A DNA stretch of 64,000 nt. Origin: Malus domestica. Taxonomy: Eukaryota > Streptophyta > Magnoliopsida > Rosales > Rosaceae. The stretch's first letter is position 1, and every line of letters starts with the position of its first letter. The DNA is taken from NCBI RefSeq assembly GCF_042453785.1, contig NC_091677.1, positions 4,621,501-4,685,500 of the forward strand, given 5' to 3'. The position numbers and the translations under genes were made by a program. Under the pieces are notes generated by a model. It was given only the letters and a program-made list of their open reading frames with translations, did not search any database and was not told where the DNA came from. Positions 1-12,177 of this stretch are shown here, one piece after another.

Positions 1-201
1 AATTTTAGGTTTGGATTTAGTTCATAGTTTTGGGAGGTTTGACTGTTTCGGTAGAGCATTAGTGAAAGCAGTCGTTTTGTGTCCGTACAGTTGGTAGTGG
101 GAAATGAAAATTGCCCTGTTAATTTGTTGCAGCCGCCATGGCCTCCGAAAGACGGCATTCATGTAAGAGCAAGAAGCGGTCGAGCTACTGACGAATTATA
201 G
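1..201 (+). pseudogene. bHLH gene fragment (intron end plus truncated exon)
   Basis: A splice-acceptor-like TTGTTGCAG ends at 132. From 133 the frame reads PPWPPKDGIHVRARSGRATD and stops at 199-201. The stretch KDxIHVRAR-G-ATD matches the start of the basic region of CIB/BEE-type bHLH transcription factors ([22 protein letters not shown] in the family). The match ends abruptly after ATD, before the helix-loop-helix, so this is a cut-off exon. The same block recurs at 13210-13620, where the preceding exon and a clear donor survive. It lies in the RPK2 5' region and may be transcribed as leader sequence. The family call rests on about ten residues. Confidence 0.6.
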
Positions 202-356
202 TCATAATCTAGCTGAAATTGTAAGAACTGTGAGTTAAATTTCAATGCTTTTTCGAATCGTTATAGTGTTGAGTCATTTCCTTAATTTCAAGCTGAAATT
301 GTGTGTGATTTTGTAATTTTTGCAGTGAACCGCTTAACTGAAAGAGTTTTTGAGAG
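202..356 (+). promoter_or_regulatory. 5' leader of the RPK2-like gene
   Basis: AT-rich non-coding sequence ends directly at the receptor-kinase ATG. A pyrimidine/T-rich run followed by TTTTTGCAG ending near 325 could be the acceptor of a 5'-UTR intron. The stretch is also present, diverged, before the truncated RPK2 copy at 13620-13745, so it was part of the duplicated unit. An alternative short reading frame from ATG 138 to TGA 191 could act as an upstream ORF if the leader begins that far upstream. Confidence 0.35.
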
Positions 357-3300
357 ATGGGTTTTTCTCTATCTTCCTCTTCGGTCATCAAAGGACATGT
401 TTTTCGCAGACCCACTTCTCCAGTGTTTGTTCTGAAGCTTGTTTTGCTCTTGTGGGTGTTCTTTACTTCTCAGAACTGTGCTGTTCTCGCTGATACTGAC
501 GCATCGGTGCTTCTTGAGCTAAAAAACTCTGTCTTGGATCCGTCGGGCTTGCTTTCTGGCTGGGATGGTCGGCTCAATTCTGGTCATTGCTCATGGCCTG
601 GCGTCTTCTGCAACTCAAATTCTCGGGTGGTTTCACTCAACATTACTGGGAATGGAGGAGAAACCGAAGGTAGATCGAAAACTATTGCATGCTCAGATTT
701 TGCTCAGTTGCCGCTTTATGGATTTGGAATCAGGAGGAGCTGTGAGGGTAGTAGAGGAAGATTGGCTGGGAAGCTCCCGCCTGTAATTGGTAAGCTCACT
801 GAGCTTAGGGTTTTGTCCCTCCCCTTCAATGGTTTTGAGGGTGAAATTCCTAGTGAAGTTTTGGGCTTGGAAAATTTGGAGGTTCTTGATCTTGAGGGAA
901 ACTCGATAACTGGGTCGCTGCCCTTTCCGCTTAATCCAAATTTGAGGGTTCTTAATCTGGGGTTTAATAGGATTGAAGGTGAGATACCGACCTCGTGGTC
1001 AAATTATATGAGCCTAGAGATCTTGAATTTAGCTGGGAATCTCGTAAACGGGACAATTCCAGGTTTCATTGGTAGGTTAAAGGCGGTGTACTTGTCATAC
1101 AATTCACTTAGTGGAGATGTTCCCAGCGAGATTGGAGCCAAGTGTGGGAAGCTTGAGCATCTTGATTTGGCGGGTAATTTCTTGGTTCATAAAATTCCAA
1201 GCAGTTTGGGAAATTGCAGCCAGTTGAGGACGTTGTTGCTGTATTCAAATATGTTTGAAGAGGGTATTCCAGCTGAACTTGGACGGCTTCAAGCTCTGGA
1301 AGTGTTGGATGTGTCGAGGAATAGCCTGAGTAGTTCATTACCACCCGAGCTGGGGAATTGTTCTCAGTTGTCTGCCCTTGTGCTGTCATCTATGTTTAAT
1401 CCACTTCCACTAGTCAATGATACTGTAGTGGACTCTTTGCTGGAGCAGTTGAATGCTATGAGTGACGACTTCAATTACTTTCAAGGTACAATGCCTGTAG
1501 AAATTACAACCCTTCCAAAGCTAAGGATCTTGTGGGCACCAAGGGCAAGTATTGAGGGCACTTTCCCAAGCAATTGGGGTGGTTGTGAGTACTTAGAGAT
1601 GATCAATTTGGCTCAGAACTTTTTGACTGGGGAAATTCCTAGCGGACTTAGTCGCTGCAGGAACCTTCAATTTCTTGACGTGAGCTCTAACAGGCTTAGT
1701 GGGGAGCTTTTTCAGGATCTTCATGTTCCTTGTATGGATATGTTTGATATCAGCGGAAACATCTTGTCAGGTTCAATACCTGAATATTTCAACAAAACTT
1801 GTGGTTCTCCTTTGAGAGATTTTTCTTTCAAGTATGAGGATCCGTCCTCACACTATGTAGCATTTTTTGCTTCTAAATCCCAAGTTGGAAACCCATTGCA
1901 AATGCATGGGGAGGTTGATGGTCTTATAGTAGCACACAACTTTGCGCACAATAATTTTACTGGCACTTTGCAGACACTGCCTATTGCACCTGAAAGACTT
2001 GGGAAGCAAACTTTTTATGCATTCTTTGCTGGAGAAAACAAGCTTTCTGGAGAATTTCCAGGTAACTTATTTGGCAAGTGTGAGGGATTGGAGTGGCTGA
2101 TTGTTAATGTTAGCCACAACAAGTTAGAAGGTCAGATTCCTGCTGAATTTGGCACTATGTGCAAATCTCTTAAAGTTTTAGATGCATCTCGGAATCAGAT
2201 GGTTGGTCCTATTCCCCCTACCATTGGGAAATTGTCTCTTGTCGCCCTTAATTTGAGTTGGAACATGTTGAAGGGTGAAATACCAACCAGTCTTGGCCAG
2301 ATAACTGATCTGACGTATCTATCCTTATCTGGCAATCTCCTTACAGGTGTCATTCCGTCTAGCTTGGGGCAGCTTTCCTCTTTAGAAGTGCTTGAACTTT
2401 CTTCAAACTATCTCACTGGCGAGATACCAAATGATCTTGTGAATCTGCGAAACCTGACTGTTCTTCTGCTGGACAAGAATAATATTTCTGGTCAGATTCC
2501 ATCTGGATTGGCAAATATGACCACACTGTCATCTTTCAATGTGTCTTTCAATAACATATCAGGTTCACTGCCTGCGAATAATAACCTGATGAAATGCAGT
2601 GCTGCTATTGGAAACCCAAATCTACACTCTTGCCCCATGTTGTCTCAGACACAGCCAGCTTTGGATTCCCAAGGAAGAGTTGGCGATTCACAACCTCTTG
2701 CTGCTTCACCAATGGGAGGTCCAGCTCAGAGGAGTGGGAATGGTTTCAGTCCAATTGAGATAGCATCCATTACATCTGCATCGGCCATAGTTTCAGTGCT
2801 GCTTGCTCTTGTTGTTCTGTTCTTGTATACACGGAAATGGAATCCAAAGTCTGGAACTCAAGTGTCTACCCGGAAGGAAGTTACAGTTTTCACAAACATT
2901 GGGGTTCCGTTGACCTTTGAGAATGTTGTGCGAGGCACAGGAAGTTTCAATGCTAGCAACTGCATCGGGAATGGAGGTTTTGGAGCTACCTACAAGGCAG
3001 AGATATCACCTGGAATCGTGGTGGCAATTAAACGGCTTTCAGTTGGAAGGTTCCAAGGAGTTCAACAGTTTCATGCAGAAATTAAAACCCTTGGTAGGCT
3101 TCGGCATCCAAATCTTGTCACTTTGCTTGGTTATCACGCCAGTGATACAGAGATGTTTCTAATATACAACTATTTGGCGGGTGGTAATTTGGAAAAGTTT
3201 ATTCAGGAAAGGTCTACAAGGGCTGTGGATTGGAGGGTACTTCACAAGATTGCTTTGGACATAGCCCGTGCACTTGCCTACCTACATGATCAATGCGTAC

Positions 3301-3788
3301 CACGTGTTCTTCATCGGGACGTCAAGCCGAGCAATATTTTGTTGGATGATGATTTTAATGCGTATCTCTCAGACTTTGGTTTGGCCAGACTTCTGGGAAC
3401 TTCAGAGACTCATGCTACTACCGGTGTTGCTGGAACGTTTGGATATGTTGCCCCGGAATATGCAATGACTTGCCGAGTTTCAGATAAGGCTGATGTATAT
3501 AGTTATGGCGTTGTGCTACTGGAGTTACTCTCTGACAAGAAGGCACTGGATCCCTCCTTCTCTTCGTATGGAAATGGATTCAACATCGTTCAGTGGTCAT
3601 GTATGCTTCTTCGGCAAGGCCGGGCAAAGGAATTCTTCACCGCTGGGTTATGGGATGCAGGTCCCCATGATGACTTAGTAGAAGTTCTTCACTTGGCAGT
3701 AGTGTGCACGGTTGACTCTCTCTCAACTAGGCCTACAATGAGGCAAGTTGTACGACGGCTTAAGCAACTTCAGCCTCCATCTTGCTAG
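357..3788 (+). CDS. RPK2: RPK2/TOAD2-like LRR receptor-like serine/threonine kinase
   Basis: A single uninterrupted 1143-residue frame, close to the length of Arabidopsis RPK2. Order: signal peptide (about 1-45, hydrophobic LVLLLWVFF), LRRNT cap (about 46-90, [11 protein letters not shown]...), about twenty LRRs with an irregular stretch near residues 340-380 and 480-540, a juxtamembrane Ser/Pro-rich region, a transmembrane helix (about 800-825), and a protein kinase domain (about 865-1140). The kinase has a glycine loop [13 protein letters not shown] (about 869), VAIK lysine (about 890), HRDVKPSN catalytic loop (about 986), DFG (about 1005) and GYVAPEYA. The family acts at the plasma membrane in meristem, anther and embryo patterning downstream of CLE peptides; that role is inferred from homology. 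A broken tandem copy lies at 13751-15248. Confidence 0.93.
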   Translation: MGFSLSSSSVIKGHVFRRPTSPVFVLKLVLLLWVFFTSQNCAVLADTDASVLLELKNSVLDPSGLLSGWDGRLNSGHCSWPGVFCNSNSRVVSLNITGNGGETEGRSKTIACSDFAQLPLYGFGIRRSCEGSRGRLAGKLPPVIGKLTELRVLSLPFNGFEGEIPSEVLGLENLEVLDLEGNSITGSLPFPLNPNLRVLNLGFNRIEGEIPTSWSNYMSLEILNLAGNLVNGTIPGFIGRLKAVYLSYNSLSGDVPSEIGAKCGKLEHLDLAGNFLVHKIPSSLGNCSQLRTLLLYSNMFEEGIPAELGRLQALEVLDVSRNSLSSSLPPELGNCSQLSALVLSSMFNPLPLVNDTVVDSLLEQLNAMSDDFNYFQGTMPVEITTLPKLRILWAPRASIEGTFPSNWGGCEYLEMINLAQNFLTGEIPSGLSRCRNLQFLDVSSNRLSGELFQDLHVPCMDMFDISGNILSGSIPEYFNKTCGSPLRDFSFKYEDPSSHYVAFFASKSQVGNPLQMHGEVDGLIVAHNFAHNNFTGTLQTLPIAPERLGKQTFYAFFAGENKLSGEFPGNLFGKCEGLEWLIVNVSHNKLEGQIPAEFGTMCKSLKVLDASRNQMVGPIPPTIGKLSLVALNLSWNMLKGEIPTSLGQITDLTYLSLSGNLLTGVIPSSLGQLSSLEVLELSSNYLTGEIPNDLVNLRNLTVLLLDKNNISGQIPSGLANMTTLSSFNVSFNNISGSLPANNNLMKCSAAIGNPNLHSCPMLSQTQPALDSQGRVGDSQPLAASPMGGPAQRSGNGFSPIEIASITSASAIVSVLLALVVLFLYTRKWNPKSGTQVSTRKEVTVFTNIGVPLTFENVVRGTGSFNASNCIGNGGFGATYKAEISPGIVVAIKRLSVGRFQGVQQFHAEIKTLGRLRHPNLVTLLGYHASDTEMFLIYNYLAGGNLEKFIQERSTRAVDWRVLHKIALDIARALAYLHDQCVPRVLHRDVKPSNILLDDDFNAYLSDFGLARLLGTSETHATTGVAGTFGYVAPEYAMTCRVSDKADVYSYGVVLLELLSDKKALDPSFSSYGNGFNIVQWSCMLLRQGRAKEFFTAGLWDAGPHDDLVEVLHLAVVCTVDSLSTRPTMRQVVRRLKQLQPPSC

Positions 3789-4360
3789 GTGCTTTACAAG
3801 GTTTGTAGTGGTTAACATTAGTAGTCTGTAGAAAGAGGAGCTCCATTTGTCACATGTGCCTGCGCATTCGGTGCGCTTTGGTGACACTGGTGCTAGGTTG
3901 ATTTCTAAACCTTAGTGATCCAACTTGTACATTGTATGATAGTTCTGCCCCCAATTTTTTTCAATGTTTCTTCTCCGAATAGGGGCCTGGCCAGCGAATC
4001 TGCAGAAGAATGCAGATATTCCATTTCCTCGTCTTATACGTGTATATTCAGCTTCATTTGTTCAATAAAACATAGAGTTGATATGTTTTCTGGAAATTAT
4101 AGAAACTTTTTAGCATCGTCAAGTTATTCATATCTGTTTTATGATGCGCAGAAATGGTCGGTCATTGACCTATCCAAGGATCGAGGAACAAATCACACAT
4201 GCATCAACATCTTCAGTTCTTTGAACGAAAACGAACTTTAAAAGCGACATAAAGACATGGACACTTACAGTATCATGATCATTCGCTTGCGACATTTATA
4301 ACATACATGAGCATGCAATCGTCTTTAAAACACTGATCACCAATGCCGGAATACTGATTC
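3789..4360 (+). other. RPK2 3' UTR and spacer
   Basis: No convincing coding frame. An AATAAA signal at about 4063-4068 fits the end of the RPK2 transcript. The first 100 bases after the stop are conserved after the pseudogene copy at 15249-15345, confirming that the 3' UTR was duplicated with the gene. The rest looks like ordinary spacer. Confidence 0.5.
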
Positions 4361-4403
4361 TCAATCACTTGCGTTACAAGCCTCTTGCCAAGCAGAGTCG
4401 ATC

Positions 4404-4706
4404 TTAACTACAAAACAAGGGATCAGAATCTTTCTTTGGTGGACGGAACACATACGCTTCCCTAGCCATTCGTGTTCTTTTGGGATTTTTCTCTTGTACA
4501 CACGCATTGGCCCTCCCTCCTTTGCCTGTCTGGACCTCGTCAACAACACTAGGGTATGTCCCCAACGTCCCATCTAAAGGTTTTGTGGGCCCCACTCCTC
4601 CCTTCTGGGAGGACATACCACGCGGGTTCCTTTTTCTTCGGCCACCTGTGCAGAGGTCTTCAGTCTTGAGGAATCCTTTTTTCTTCTTATTCCTTCCCTT
4701 TCTCAC
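4404..4706 (-). CDS. Unrecognised 100-residue basic reading frame
   Basis: An open frame of 100 codons in a GC-richer island between AT-rich spacers. The product is Lys/Arg/Gly-rich, with a basic N-terminus (KGRNKKKKG) and a mid segment with many Gly and Thr. I see no known domain, signal peptide or membrane segment. Overlapping open frames on both strands weaken the case for coding. It could be an exon of an unannotated gene, a degraded gene piece, or chance. There is no homologous copy next to the truncated RPK2 duplicate, so it was either outside the duplicated unit or arrived later. Confidence 0.2.
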   Translation of the reverse strand: MRKGRNKKKKGFLKTEDLCTGGRRKRNPRGMSSQKGGVGPTKPLDGTLGTYPSVVDEVQTGKGGRANACVQEKNPKRTRMAREAYVFRPPKKDSDPLFCS

Positions 4707-4990
4707 TCACTTATAAATCTGGTAAGTTTTTACACAATCCGTTAACAAGACACGTAAAGAACCCGTTAATAACAGATCTTTAACAGATTTACACAAGAAT
4801 GACAAGCAAGTAACCCATTCTGATACGTTAAGAAAAAAAATTATTTTGATGATTTTAATTTTTTAAACTATTAAAAAAAACTTGCTATAAAGTACAATAG
4901 CCGTAGTGTATATGTAATTATGTATATATGGTGTATTAAAAATGTATTATTATATATAAATTTTAATATTTTAAGATTTATTATTTATTT

Positions 4991-5834
4991 GAGTAAATTA
5001 CACAGTAACCCTTCAGGTTTGAGGTATTGCACAAACTCATACAACATCTTTAAAACATTTCACTTTCATACCTTATGTACCATTTTATTTCAAAATAATA
5101 CCTTCGTTACATTTTTCATCCATTAATCCATTAAATGCTGACGTGGCAGCCACGTGACAATTTTTTTTTTATTTTTTAAAAAAAAAACCTAAATCTTCTA
5201 AATAAATATTAAAAAAAAAAAAAAAAAAACTGAAACCTTCCCTTATCCTCCTCTCCAAAGGGAAGGAAAAAAAAAACCCATATCACGTCTACGCCGCCAT
5301 CACCGGGTTCGTGAGTTGGAATCGGGTGCAAGGGTAGGTGCGGGTGCTAGGGGAAGACGAACTGGGTTGTTTTTTTTTTTTTTTTTTTTTTGGGTTGTAG
5401 GAAGGTGTTTTGGGGGAAGAAGATGAACATGGAGGAATGAGAAGGGGAAGGAGAATGGTGGGGTGGGGTGAGGGTAGGGGTGGGGGTGTGGGGGGTTATC
5501 ATTTATGGGCTTCTGGTTTGAGGGGGACGCGGGTGGGGTGGGGTGGGGGGGGGGTACGGGGGTGGTTTATTTCAGTTTATTTTTTATTTTTTATATTTAT
5601 TTAGAAGATTTAGGTTTTTTTTTTTTAAATTAAAAACTTTTTTTGCCACGTGACACACATTTGGCAGCCATGTGGTAGCCACGTCAGCACTTAACGGATT
5701 AATAGATGAAAAATGTAATGGAGGTATTATTTTGAAATAAAATGGTACGTGAAGTATGAAAGTGAAATGTTTTAAAGATGTTGTATGGGTTTGTGCAAGA
5801 CCTCAAACCTGAGGGGTTACTGTGTAATTTACCC
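4991..5834. mobile_element. Mutator-like MITE with long terminal inverted repeats
   Basis: The first and last about 170-190 bases are imperfect inverted repeats; ends are GAGTAAATTACACAG and CTGTGTAATTTACCC. Both sides carry the same 9-bp flank TATTTATTT (4982-4990 and 5835-5843), the target-site-duplication size of Mutator-like elements. The interior has no transposase. It holds A/T homopolymers, a GC-rich stretch near 5280-5370 and a very G-rich run at 5455-5570. Non-autonomous. Confidence 0.85.
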
Positions 5835-7131
5835 TATTTATTTTTATAGTATACCATAGGCAAAGAGTGAGATTAAAAAAATTATAAGACACATTAGAAA
5901 TAAAAATATAATTTAAAAATACCAAATGCAACTCTCTTCATTTTGCATATCCTTGAACATTTGGTATTTGTAATAATATACTAATGTTTTTTCATTAGGC
6001 TCTTATTTTGGGGTATGTAAACTTGATAGACAAATGTTTTATTTTATTTTATTTTTTATTTTAATGTTTTGAAGTAATTTACGTGACAATGTGGCATGCA
6101 TATACTAATTTAGTATTGTATTTTTCAATTTTTTTTTGTAAAATTATGTTTTGCATTTTCATTATTTATTGATTTAAAATATATCTTCTTTAACATGTAA
6201 CATGTCGGGTCATATTACCTGATAATATTAACGGGGGGTCATATTACTCGTTTACTTTAACGGGTATTACACAACACGACCGGTTAAGGTATCAGATATG
6301 TCACGAAAATGACACGAACACAAAAAACACGACACGAATGAGAAGTCTACTCATTTAACAACAAAGAGCTTTCACAAGGAGAATCACCTTACAACAACCA
6401 AAATGTGTTTGGAGGCGTTATTTCAAATTAATCAATCAATGTTTATGTGGTAAGTAAAAAAAATTCAACAGCCACCAAATACAACAAAACCATGAAAATA
6501 TAAGAGCCTGTTTGATATCCTATAAAAAAAATTCATCATTTCTCAAAAACACTTCTCAAGAATATCTCTTAACAACTCTTGAAAATAATTTTTTTAAGAC
6601 TCAAAAACTTGTTTAGTATGAGATTTAAAATTGGTTTTATATCTTAAAACTTAAACTGGACACAAAAATCCAAAGAGAGAGTCACATGAAAGGGAGAATG
6701 AGGAAAGAGGAGGAAATAAACAAATAGAGGATCATATAAGAGAAAAAGACGAGATAAGATCAAAGGAGATAGATAGGAGGAGAGAAAGAAGAAAAAAGAA
6801 AGAAAATGAAGAGAATGGAATGTAGGAGAGAGAAAATTGAAAAAAACAATGAGAAAGAGGAGAGAGAATAAAAAAGACAGTGGATTTTAAGTTTAAAATA
6901 TTTTGGTGCTTTTGGAGAATTGATTATTTTTTAAGTTAATATGAGTTTAATTTTTTAAAAACAGTCGTGCCAAACAAAAGTTTAAGGCTTAAAACTCAAA
7001 AAGTACTTTTGAATTAAAAAAGTTGAATTCAAATAGAATGATGGGTAAATCCTAAAAAAATTTAACTTTAAAAAGAATGGAAAAAACAAAGTAGAGGAGG
7101 AAGAAACATGTAATAGAAAAAGAAGAGAATG
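5835..7131. other. AT-rich spacer with diverged repeat remnants
   Basis: No supportable gene. About 6490-7030 looks like a degraded hAT-like MITE: the left part has AGAGCCTGTTTGATATCC and the right part GTGCCAAACAAAAG, with Lys/Phe-like A/T runs in inverted arrangement, but no clean target duplication was found. About 6190-6345 contains tandem GACACGA-like words similar to a family seen again near 4727-4800, possibly two parts of one older element split by the MITE at 4991-5834. Confidence 0.3.
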
Positions 7132-7552
7132 TTGTAAAATCGACTGTATGTGTGCGGTGGAACATAAAGTAGACGAGACACAATATTTACGAGGTTCGGC
7201 AAGTGTGCCTACGTCCTCAGGCAGCAGTAATACTTTCTTTCATTACGCGAAATAATAGGAGTACAAAGATAACTCTCACTATTTTCTTTCTTCTCTCTAG
7301 CCCAGCTCACTGGTATTTTATTTTGTATCACTCTTCTTTCTTTTCCTCTTCTCCTCTATTATTTTCTTTCTTTCTTTTCTCTTCCTTCCGTATGTGTCTT
7401 TCTTCCACATGCTCCTTTGTTTTATAGGCAAAACAAGAGCACTGAAAGCAAGCAGCAGCAGCTCTTAGTGGACAACCTTATTTCCACTTGCTTGTTTAGT
7501 GGACAACTATCTTGATTCCTTTGTTGAGTGGACATCTAATATTTACAACACT
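7132..7552 (+). repeat. LTR-like repeat, copy 1
   Basis: Begins TGTTGTAAAA and ends ATATTTACAACA, a TG...CA structure with inverted ends typical of an LTR. A diverged direct copy lies at 12595-12980. The two may be the ends of one old element about 5.8 kb long, or two independent solo LTRs; no target duplication is visible at either. Family not determined. Broken and old. Confidence 0.55.
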
Positions 7553-9279
7553 CCCATTGGATGGCCATATGTTAATATTGGCCACCTCGTTAAAATCTAC
7601 AGAGGACGGTGCCATTCCACCAACGAACCTAGACACATATAGAGACCACTTAGTAAAACTCTACTAAAATGGTTGAATTTGGATAAACAAACAACGGATT
7701 TGGATTCGGATTTGGCACGTCGAGAAACCTAAGGAGGGACCTCGGGTTCTTTCACACGCCACCACGAGGCAGCGGCTCGAAAAGCCACGTGCCACCACGC
7801 ACCTAGTTGACCTGTCGAAAAGTTCATCGGAAGAGTCTACGGCGGTAGAGGCGCATGTGCTCCATGTCCAGGCCATGACTATTCTCCACGTGGACCCACA
7901 TGCAGCCCACGCGTCGACATATGATCTGGGTTTTAGGCTCGGGTCGGGTCGGATCCAAATCGGATCTGGGCTTGGGTTGCTAGGTTGGGGCGGGTAGCTA
8001 GGTTAGGCTAAGTAGTGGGTTTTGGATCTGGGTTCTAGGTTAATGGATTGAGCCTGGGCTTGGTCCGGGATACATGGTCCAAGGGTTTGGGCTGGTTTGG
8101 GATTACGGGTCGGGTCAATTCGATTTCAGGTTGTGGTTCGGCCAGACTCTACGAAGAAGAAAGCCGGAGCTTCCCAAGCTCCGATCAACCCCAAAAGTTA
8201 ACTAAAACTAGTCATTCAATATACCAATTTGAAGCCTAAAAATAACAAAGGGTTAGTCGGAAAATAGCCTACAAGTTTTGGGTTCTCATCGGAAAACTAG
8301 GGAACTTTCCTCCAAGGTGTATTTCTATGTCAAACGATACAATGAGGCCAGAAACAACATGAAATTATGATCTAGGAGAACCCACATCGGTTTTGAAGCT
8401 TACCTTGCTCGTAATTGATAGTCAACATGAAATTGATAGTTCGCCGAGAACTCAACGGGAAAGTCGGGACATCGAGACACCATGTTCTCAGCCTGGGTTC
8501 AAGACACCGAGATTCCTAAGATGATGGTGGTCTCGGTGGTGTTGTCGAAGAGGGAGGGATAAGGAAGAGATGAAGAATGTTTATTGGGAAGAGACAAAAA
8601 GAGAGAGATGTCACGGGAGAGAAGAATGAGACACCACAGAAATGGGAAAGGAAATTGCCACGGGTCAGCACATGAGTGACCCAAAGTGGTAAGTATCTCC
8701 ACTTCAAAAATTACCAAAATGCCCTTATCGTTTTGAGTTTCGTCAAATATTCGTTCTAACTTCAAATTCGATTCCACTTGATTCCATACGTTTGTGACGA
8801 CGAGTACTATAAGGATACACCAAGGAAAAGAGCCTTACGTGTCACAACATGGCAATAAACAAAAATTAACGTTTTTACCTCGAAGGGCATTTTTGTAATT
8901 TCATGCTATAAAATTATAAAAACTGTAATATTTGGAAACAGGTCATTACATTGAGACTTCAATCCATGAGGCAACTCTGTAACTTGTAATCAATTAGTAA
9001 TTTTCATTACCTTTTTGTACATCATGTGAATTATATAAACTGATAGTGTTTGTTGGGGTTGTGAGTAGGATTCCATCATTGAACTTTAGCCTTCCATTCA
9101 CTTAGTTAGCCACCATTTTTTTCCTTTTGGACTTCTATGGCCTCATCGTTGATCTTTCTGCTTTAGTCTCTTGCACAGTAGAAGTGGTGCGCAACCTTTG
9201 CCCTAGGATGGTCCATCACTTCTTGGTGACTCATCCATGCTTGGCATCTTTAGTGTAAAGAGCCAATAGCGTACTAATT
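7553..9279. other. Non-coding stretch between LTR-like repeats
   Basis: Starts with CTCCCATTGGATGGCCAT directly after the LTR-like repeat, resembling the leader that follows this repeat elsewhere in apple (recalled, not searched). It continues with GC-richer text full of GGGTCGGG/GGGCTTGGG words (7930-8130) and AT-rich text. I see no intact protein domain. Probably the interior of a broken large retrotransposon derivative. Confidence 0.35.
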
Positions 9280-11740
9280 ATTCTGCGATGTTGGTGACTT
9301 GAGACCTAGCTCCAACAATAGTTGAAGATGACTACTCGAGAGCAATGCAAGGAAAGCAATCTGGGAAAGGTCCTAGGAAGTCAGTTCCTGACTGGAAGTT
9401 TGATTTCAGGTTCTAACTGATTGCTTTCTTTCTCTTTGCCTTGCAAGTAAGAGCAAGGGCAAAGAAAAAGATAGGGAAATAGCATGATATGAGATACTCT
9501 TGTTCTTGACCATGATGATATGAGATACTTTTGCTCTTGAAGATAAACAGTAGAATGATTTGATGTTGATGTAAACCTTCTCGATCGAAATGGGTTTCTT
9601 GCTGAGAAAGTGAGTTTGACATTTTGAAGGACATGGTTGAACAAGTGTTCAAGAGAAGGAAGACTGAATATGTTGAAAGTTTTGGCTGCAGATGCATTCT
9701 CGGCAAGGAAGATGAGTTAGGCGTTTTGGAGGTGTGCCTTGCCATGGAGGATGAAGGTCGACATATATAGGGATTTCCCAATTGCAGGTAGTGGTGCGAA
9801 TGTGGCCTTGTCACCCACGATTGTTGGCAACAGTGGTGTAGTTGGAATAATTAACTTTATGCATTTTAACTTTGCCAGAGATATTTTGACAAAGTTGTCA
9901 TTGATATCCTGAAAGCTGAGATTGCATCTGAGAAGTGTTGATGAACTTTATTTAGGAAAATCCGGTTTTTAAAATTCAGAAAGCGATATCTCTTCGATTT
10001 TTGAACATGTGGTTGTGTTGCCTCTCATAATATTGCCCGCCTGTAAAAATCGTCTATGTTGTATTTCTGAGATTTCACTCTACCCAACCCTTTTCTTTCA
10101 ACATTTCTGAAAATGGCTTGCTCATCCAACCTTTGTTTAGATTTGAGTCTTGGGGGAGATGCACATGAGCTGCGTTAGGATAATATATGGCGCCTATCCT
10201 TTTTATCTTCTAATGACCCTCTTACAGTTGGAGACTTTATGACGAGATATGATATAACAGCTACAATAGTAGGTAGAAACATTCTCACTCCCAAAGATAA
10301 TAGAATTCTTTCAAAGAAGTCTGATGAATTGTCTGTTTAAGACTCTTTGGCTTTCAGTGTTCGATGTGCAGGTTCTGTATCCAATATGAGCCAACGTCTA
10401 CTTGCTCGAACTCGCCAAGTCGAAACATTAATGGCGCAAGTCTTAGACAAGAAATTAGAGGGCTCAAACACGAGAATAAAGAGTTGCACAAACTTGCAAA
10501 TATTTACTCGACGAGCATGAAAAGAAAGCTCGACCAGCTACTGGAATCCGAAAGTCGGATTCAAAGTGATCACCAGAGATTCGTGGCTAGGGTGTCACAT
10601 GATTAATCTTCAGTGCCTCCTCCTTTTGGGGTATTGCCAATTAATAAGGCTTCACATGAGCAACCTTTGTGAAGGCCCCCACCCCCCAAATTTTTTGTTT
10701 TTTGTTTTTGTAGTTGTAACTCACATATATGTATAAAAAAATAAAATAAAAATCTCCCATTTGATTTTATACATGTCTGAAAGCTTATACTTTAGCTTGT
10801 TATATATGGGAATTGGGAACCCATGAAAACTTTTGGTTCCATCAACATGATTCAATGAGCTTTTAAGTATAAATATTTTCTAATATCATGTGCTTCCACA
10901 TGAGTTCTCGAGCATTATGAATTCATGAAAGTATCTCTTGTGTAAGATGTCGATGGTCACAAAGTTAGGTTTTGCTAAGTTCACCATTTTCTTATTCCCA
11001 AAAGGAAGAAATTCAGGTATGATGGAAATTGCGATAATTAACTCATACCACATATAACACATGTCTACACAAAATGTTAGAACTTCAATTCTTCACATTA
11101 TTCATATTTTGAACATCAGGTCAAAATATTATTCATATGTACTCGAAATTTATTTTCAAAATCGACATCATTAGAACCTATAGGTTCATATTTTTGGAAT
11201 TCATACTCATACTTAATCTGTACATGGATTAAAAAACTTATGATCTTACATGAATCAAGGAACTTCTGACCCTCATTTAATAGTTTGTGGACTAAGGTGC
11301 TTATGGCCATCACTTTATTTTAATTGAGGAACTGCTGCTCTCTCAGTTGATTCAAAACTTCAGGTTTTGATTTTTGATCAAGGAACTTCGGATCCGATCT
11401 TTTTATACGATGAGGATCAAGAAACTTCAGGTTCTGATTTGATTAAGGAACTTCAGATCCTTTAAATACTCATCATAACAAAATGTGATACACTAAATAA
11501 ATTAAAGCAATAGACTGTAATTTCAGCTATGATAAATAAATTGCTTTTAAGTAAATAAAACTTGTGACAATAGCGTTGATTCAGCTCGATTTGCATAAAT
11601 ATCAAAACTTTAATGCAAAATTTCACCCATCGTAAATAAATAGAACTTGTGATGAAGTTTTAAACCAGCACCACTCGCATAAATATACCAAAACAGAAGA
11701 ATTAAGTCTCCATCTTTTTTTTATTTTTTTTATTCATCTC
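9280..11740 (+). mobile_element. Broken interior of an apple-type non-autonomous LTR element (LARD-like)
   Basis: About 9300-10080 resembles a leader region, 10112-10660 a gag-like open region whose readable part includes a Lys/Glu-rich coiled-coil-like segment (KHENKELHKL, KRKLDQLLES), and 11240-11700 has repeated words AAGGAACTTCAGG typical of the 3' part. The order and wording match a very abundant Malus/Pyrus element as I recall it. The element is broken with several breaks and has no reverse transcriptase. Its own LTR borders were not resolved; it may sit inside the 7132-12980 LTR pair. Confidence 0.5.
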
Positions 11741-11841
11741 ACATGGTATAATGCACCATTCCAAAAGCTTTGGCCTCATTTCCCTTTTTATAATTTTTAT
11801 TCTCTTGGACTGGATTGTTCGTCCAGGTTCTGGAAATGTAA

Positions 11842-12177
11842 ATGGGGACTTTAATCCTTTGGTCATCATTTGGTGCACCCCAAGTTATCTGGGTGTTCTG
11901 TGCTTCGCCGGCAAACTGCCATCTCCGACATATGGAGTACCAGGGCCGAGCTCAATCAAGGCTCAAGGCCATCGTCCGTGAAACCTTCGAGGACGATACG
12001 ACCTTCTACGATCTCATTCGAGCCTGGGTCGTCATCGATCTTGTCACCAGAAACCATGGTGATTCCAAGCGCCTCAGGCGCTGGATGTCGACAAGAAGGT
12101 ATACAAGTTCGAGATTGCTTCAGGCGTTGGGCTGTGGAATTGATTCCAATCTCTCACCTTTTTCTTTCTTTAAATAA
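11842..12177 (+). pseudogene. GC-rich coding-like fragment, unrecognised
   Basis: About 11880-12140 is GC-richer than its surroundings. One frame has a strong C-ending codon bias across the stretch reading RLKAIVRETFEDD...YDLIRAWVVIDLV, and a different frame continues coding-like as ALDVDKKVYKFEIASG before a stop. This looks like a piece of a real gene with at least one frameshift. I do not recognise the family. It lies between the retroelement remnant and the second LTR-like repeat. Confidence 0.3.

Noticed and set aside
138-191. Short upstream ORF before RPK2
   Set aside because: The same bases read better as a bHLH exon in another frame, and whether they are in the transcript is unknown; kept only as a remark.
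1108-1389. Minus-strand frame within RPK2
   Set aside because: Shadow of the LRR coding region; no independent evidence.
3915-4241. Plus-strand frame of 108 codons
   Set aside because: It lies over the RPK2 3' UTR, contains the AATAAA signal, and has no domain.
5410-5604. Gly/Trp-rich frame
   Set aside because: It comes from the G-rich core of a MITE; low-complexity translation only.
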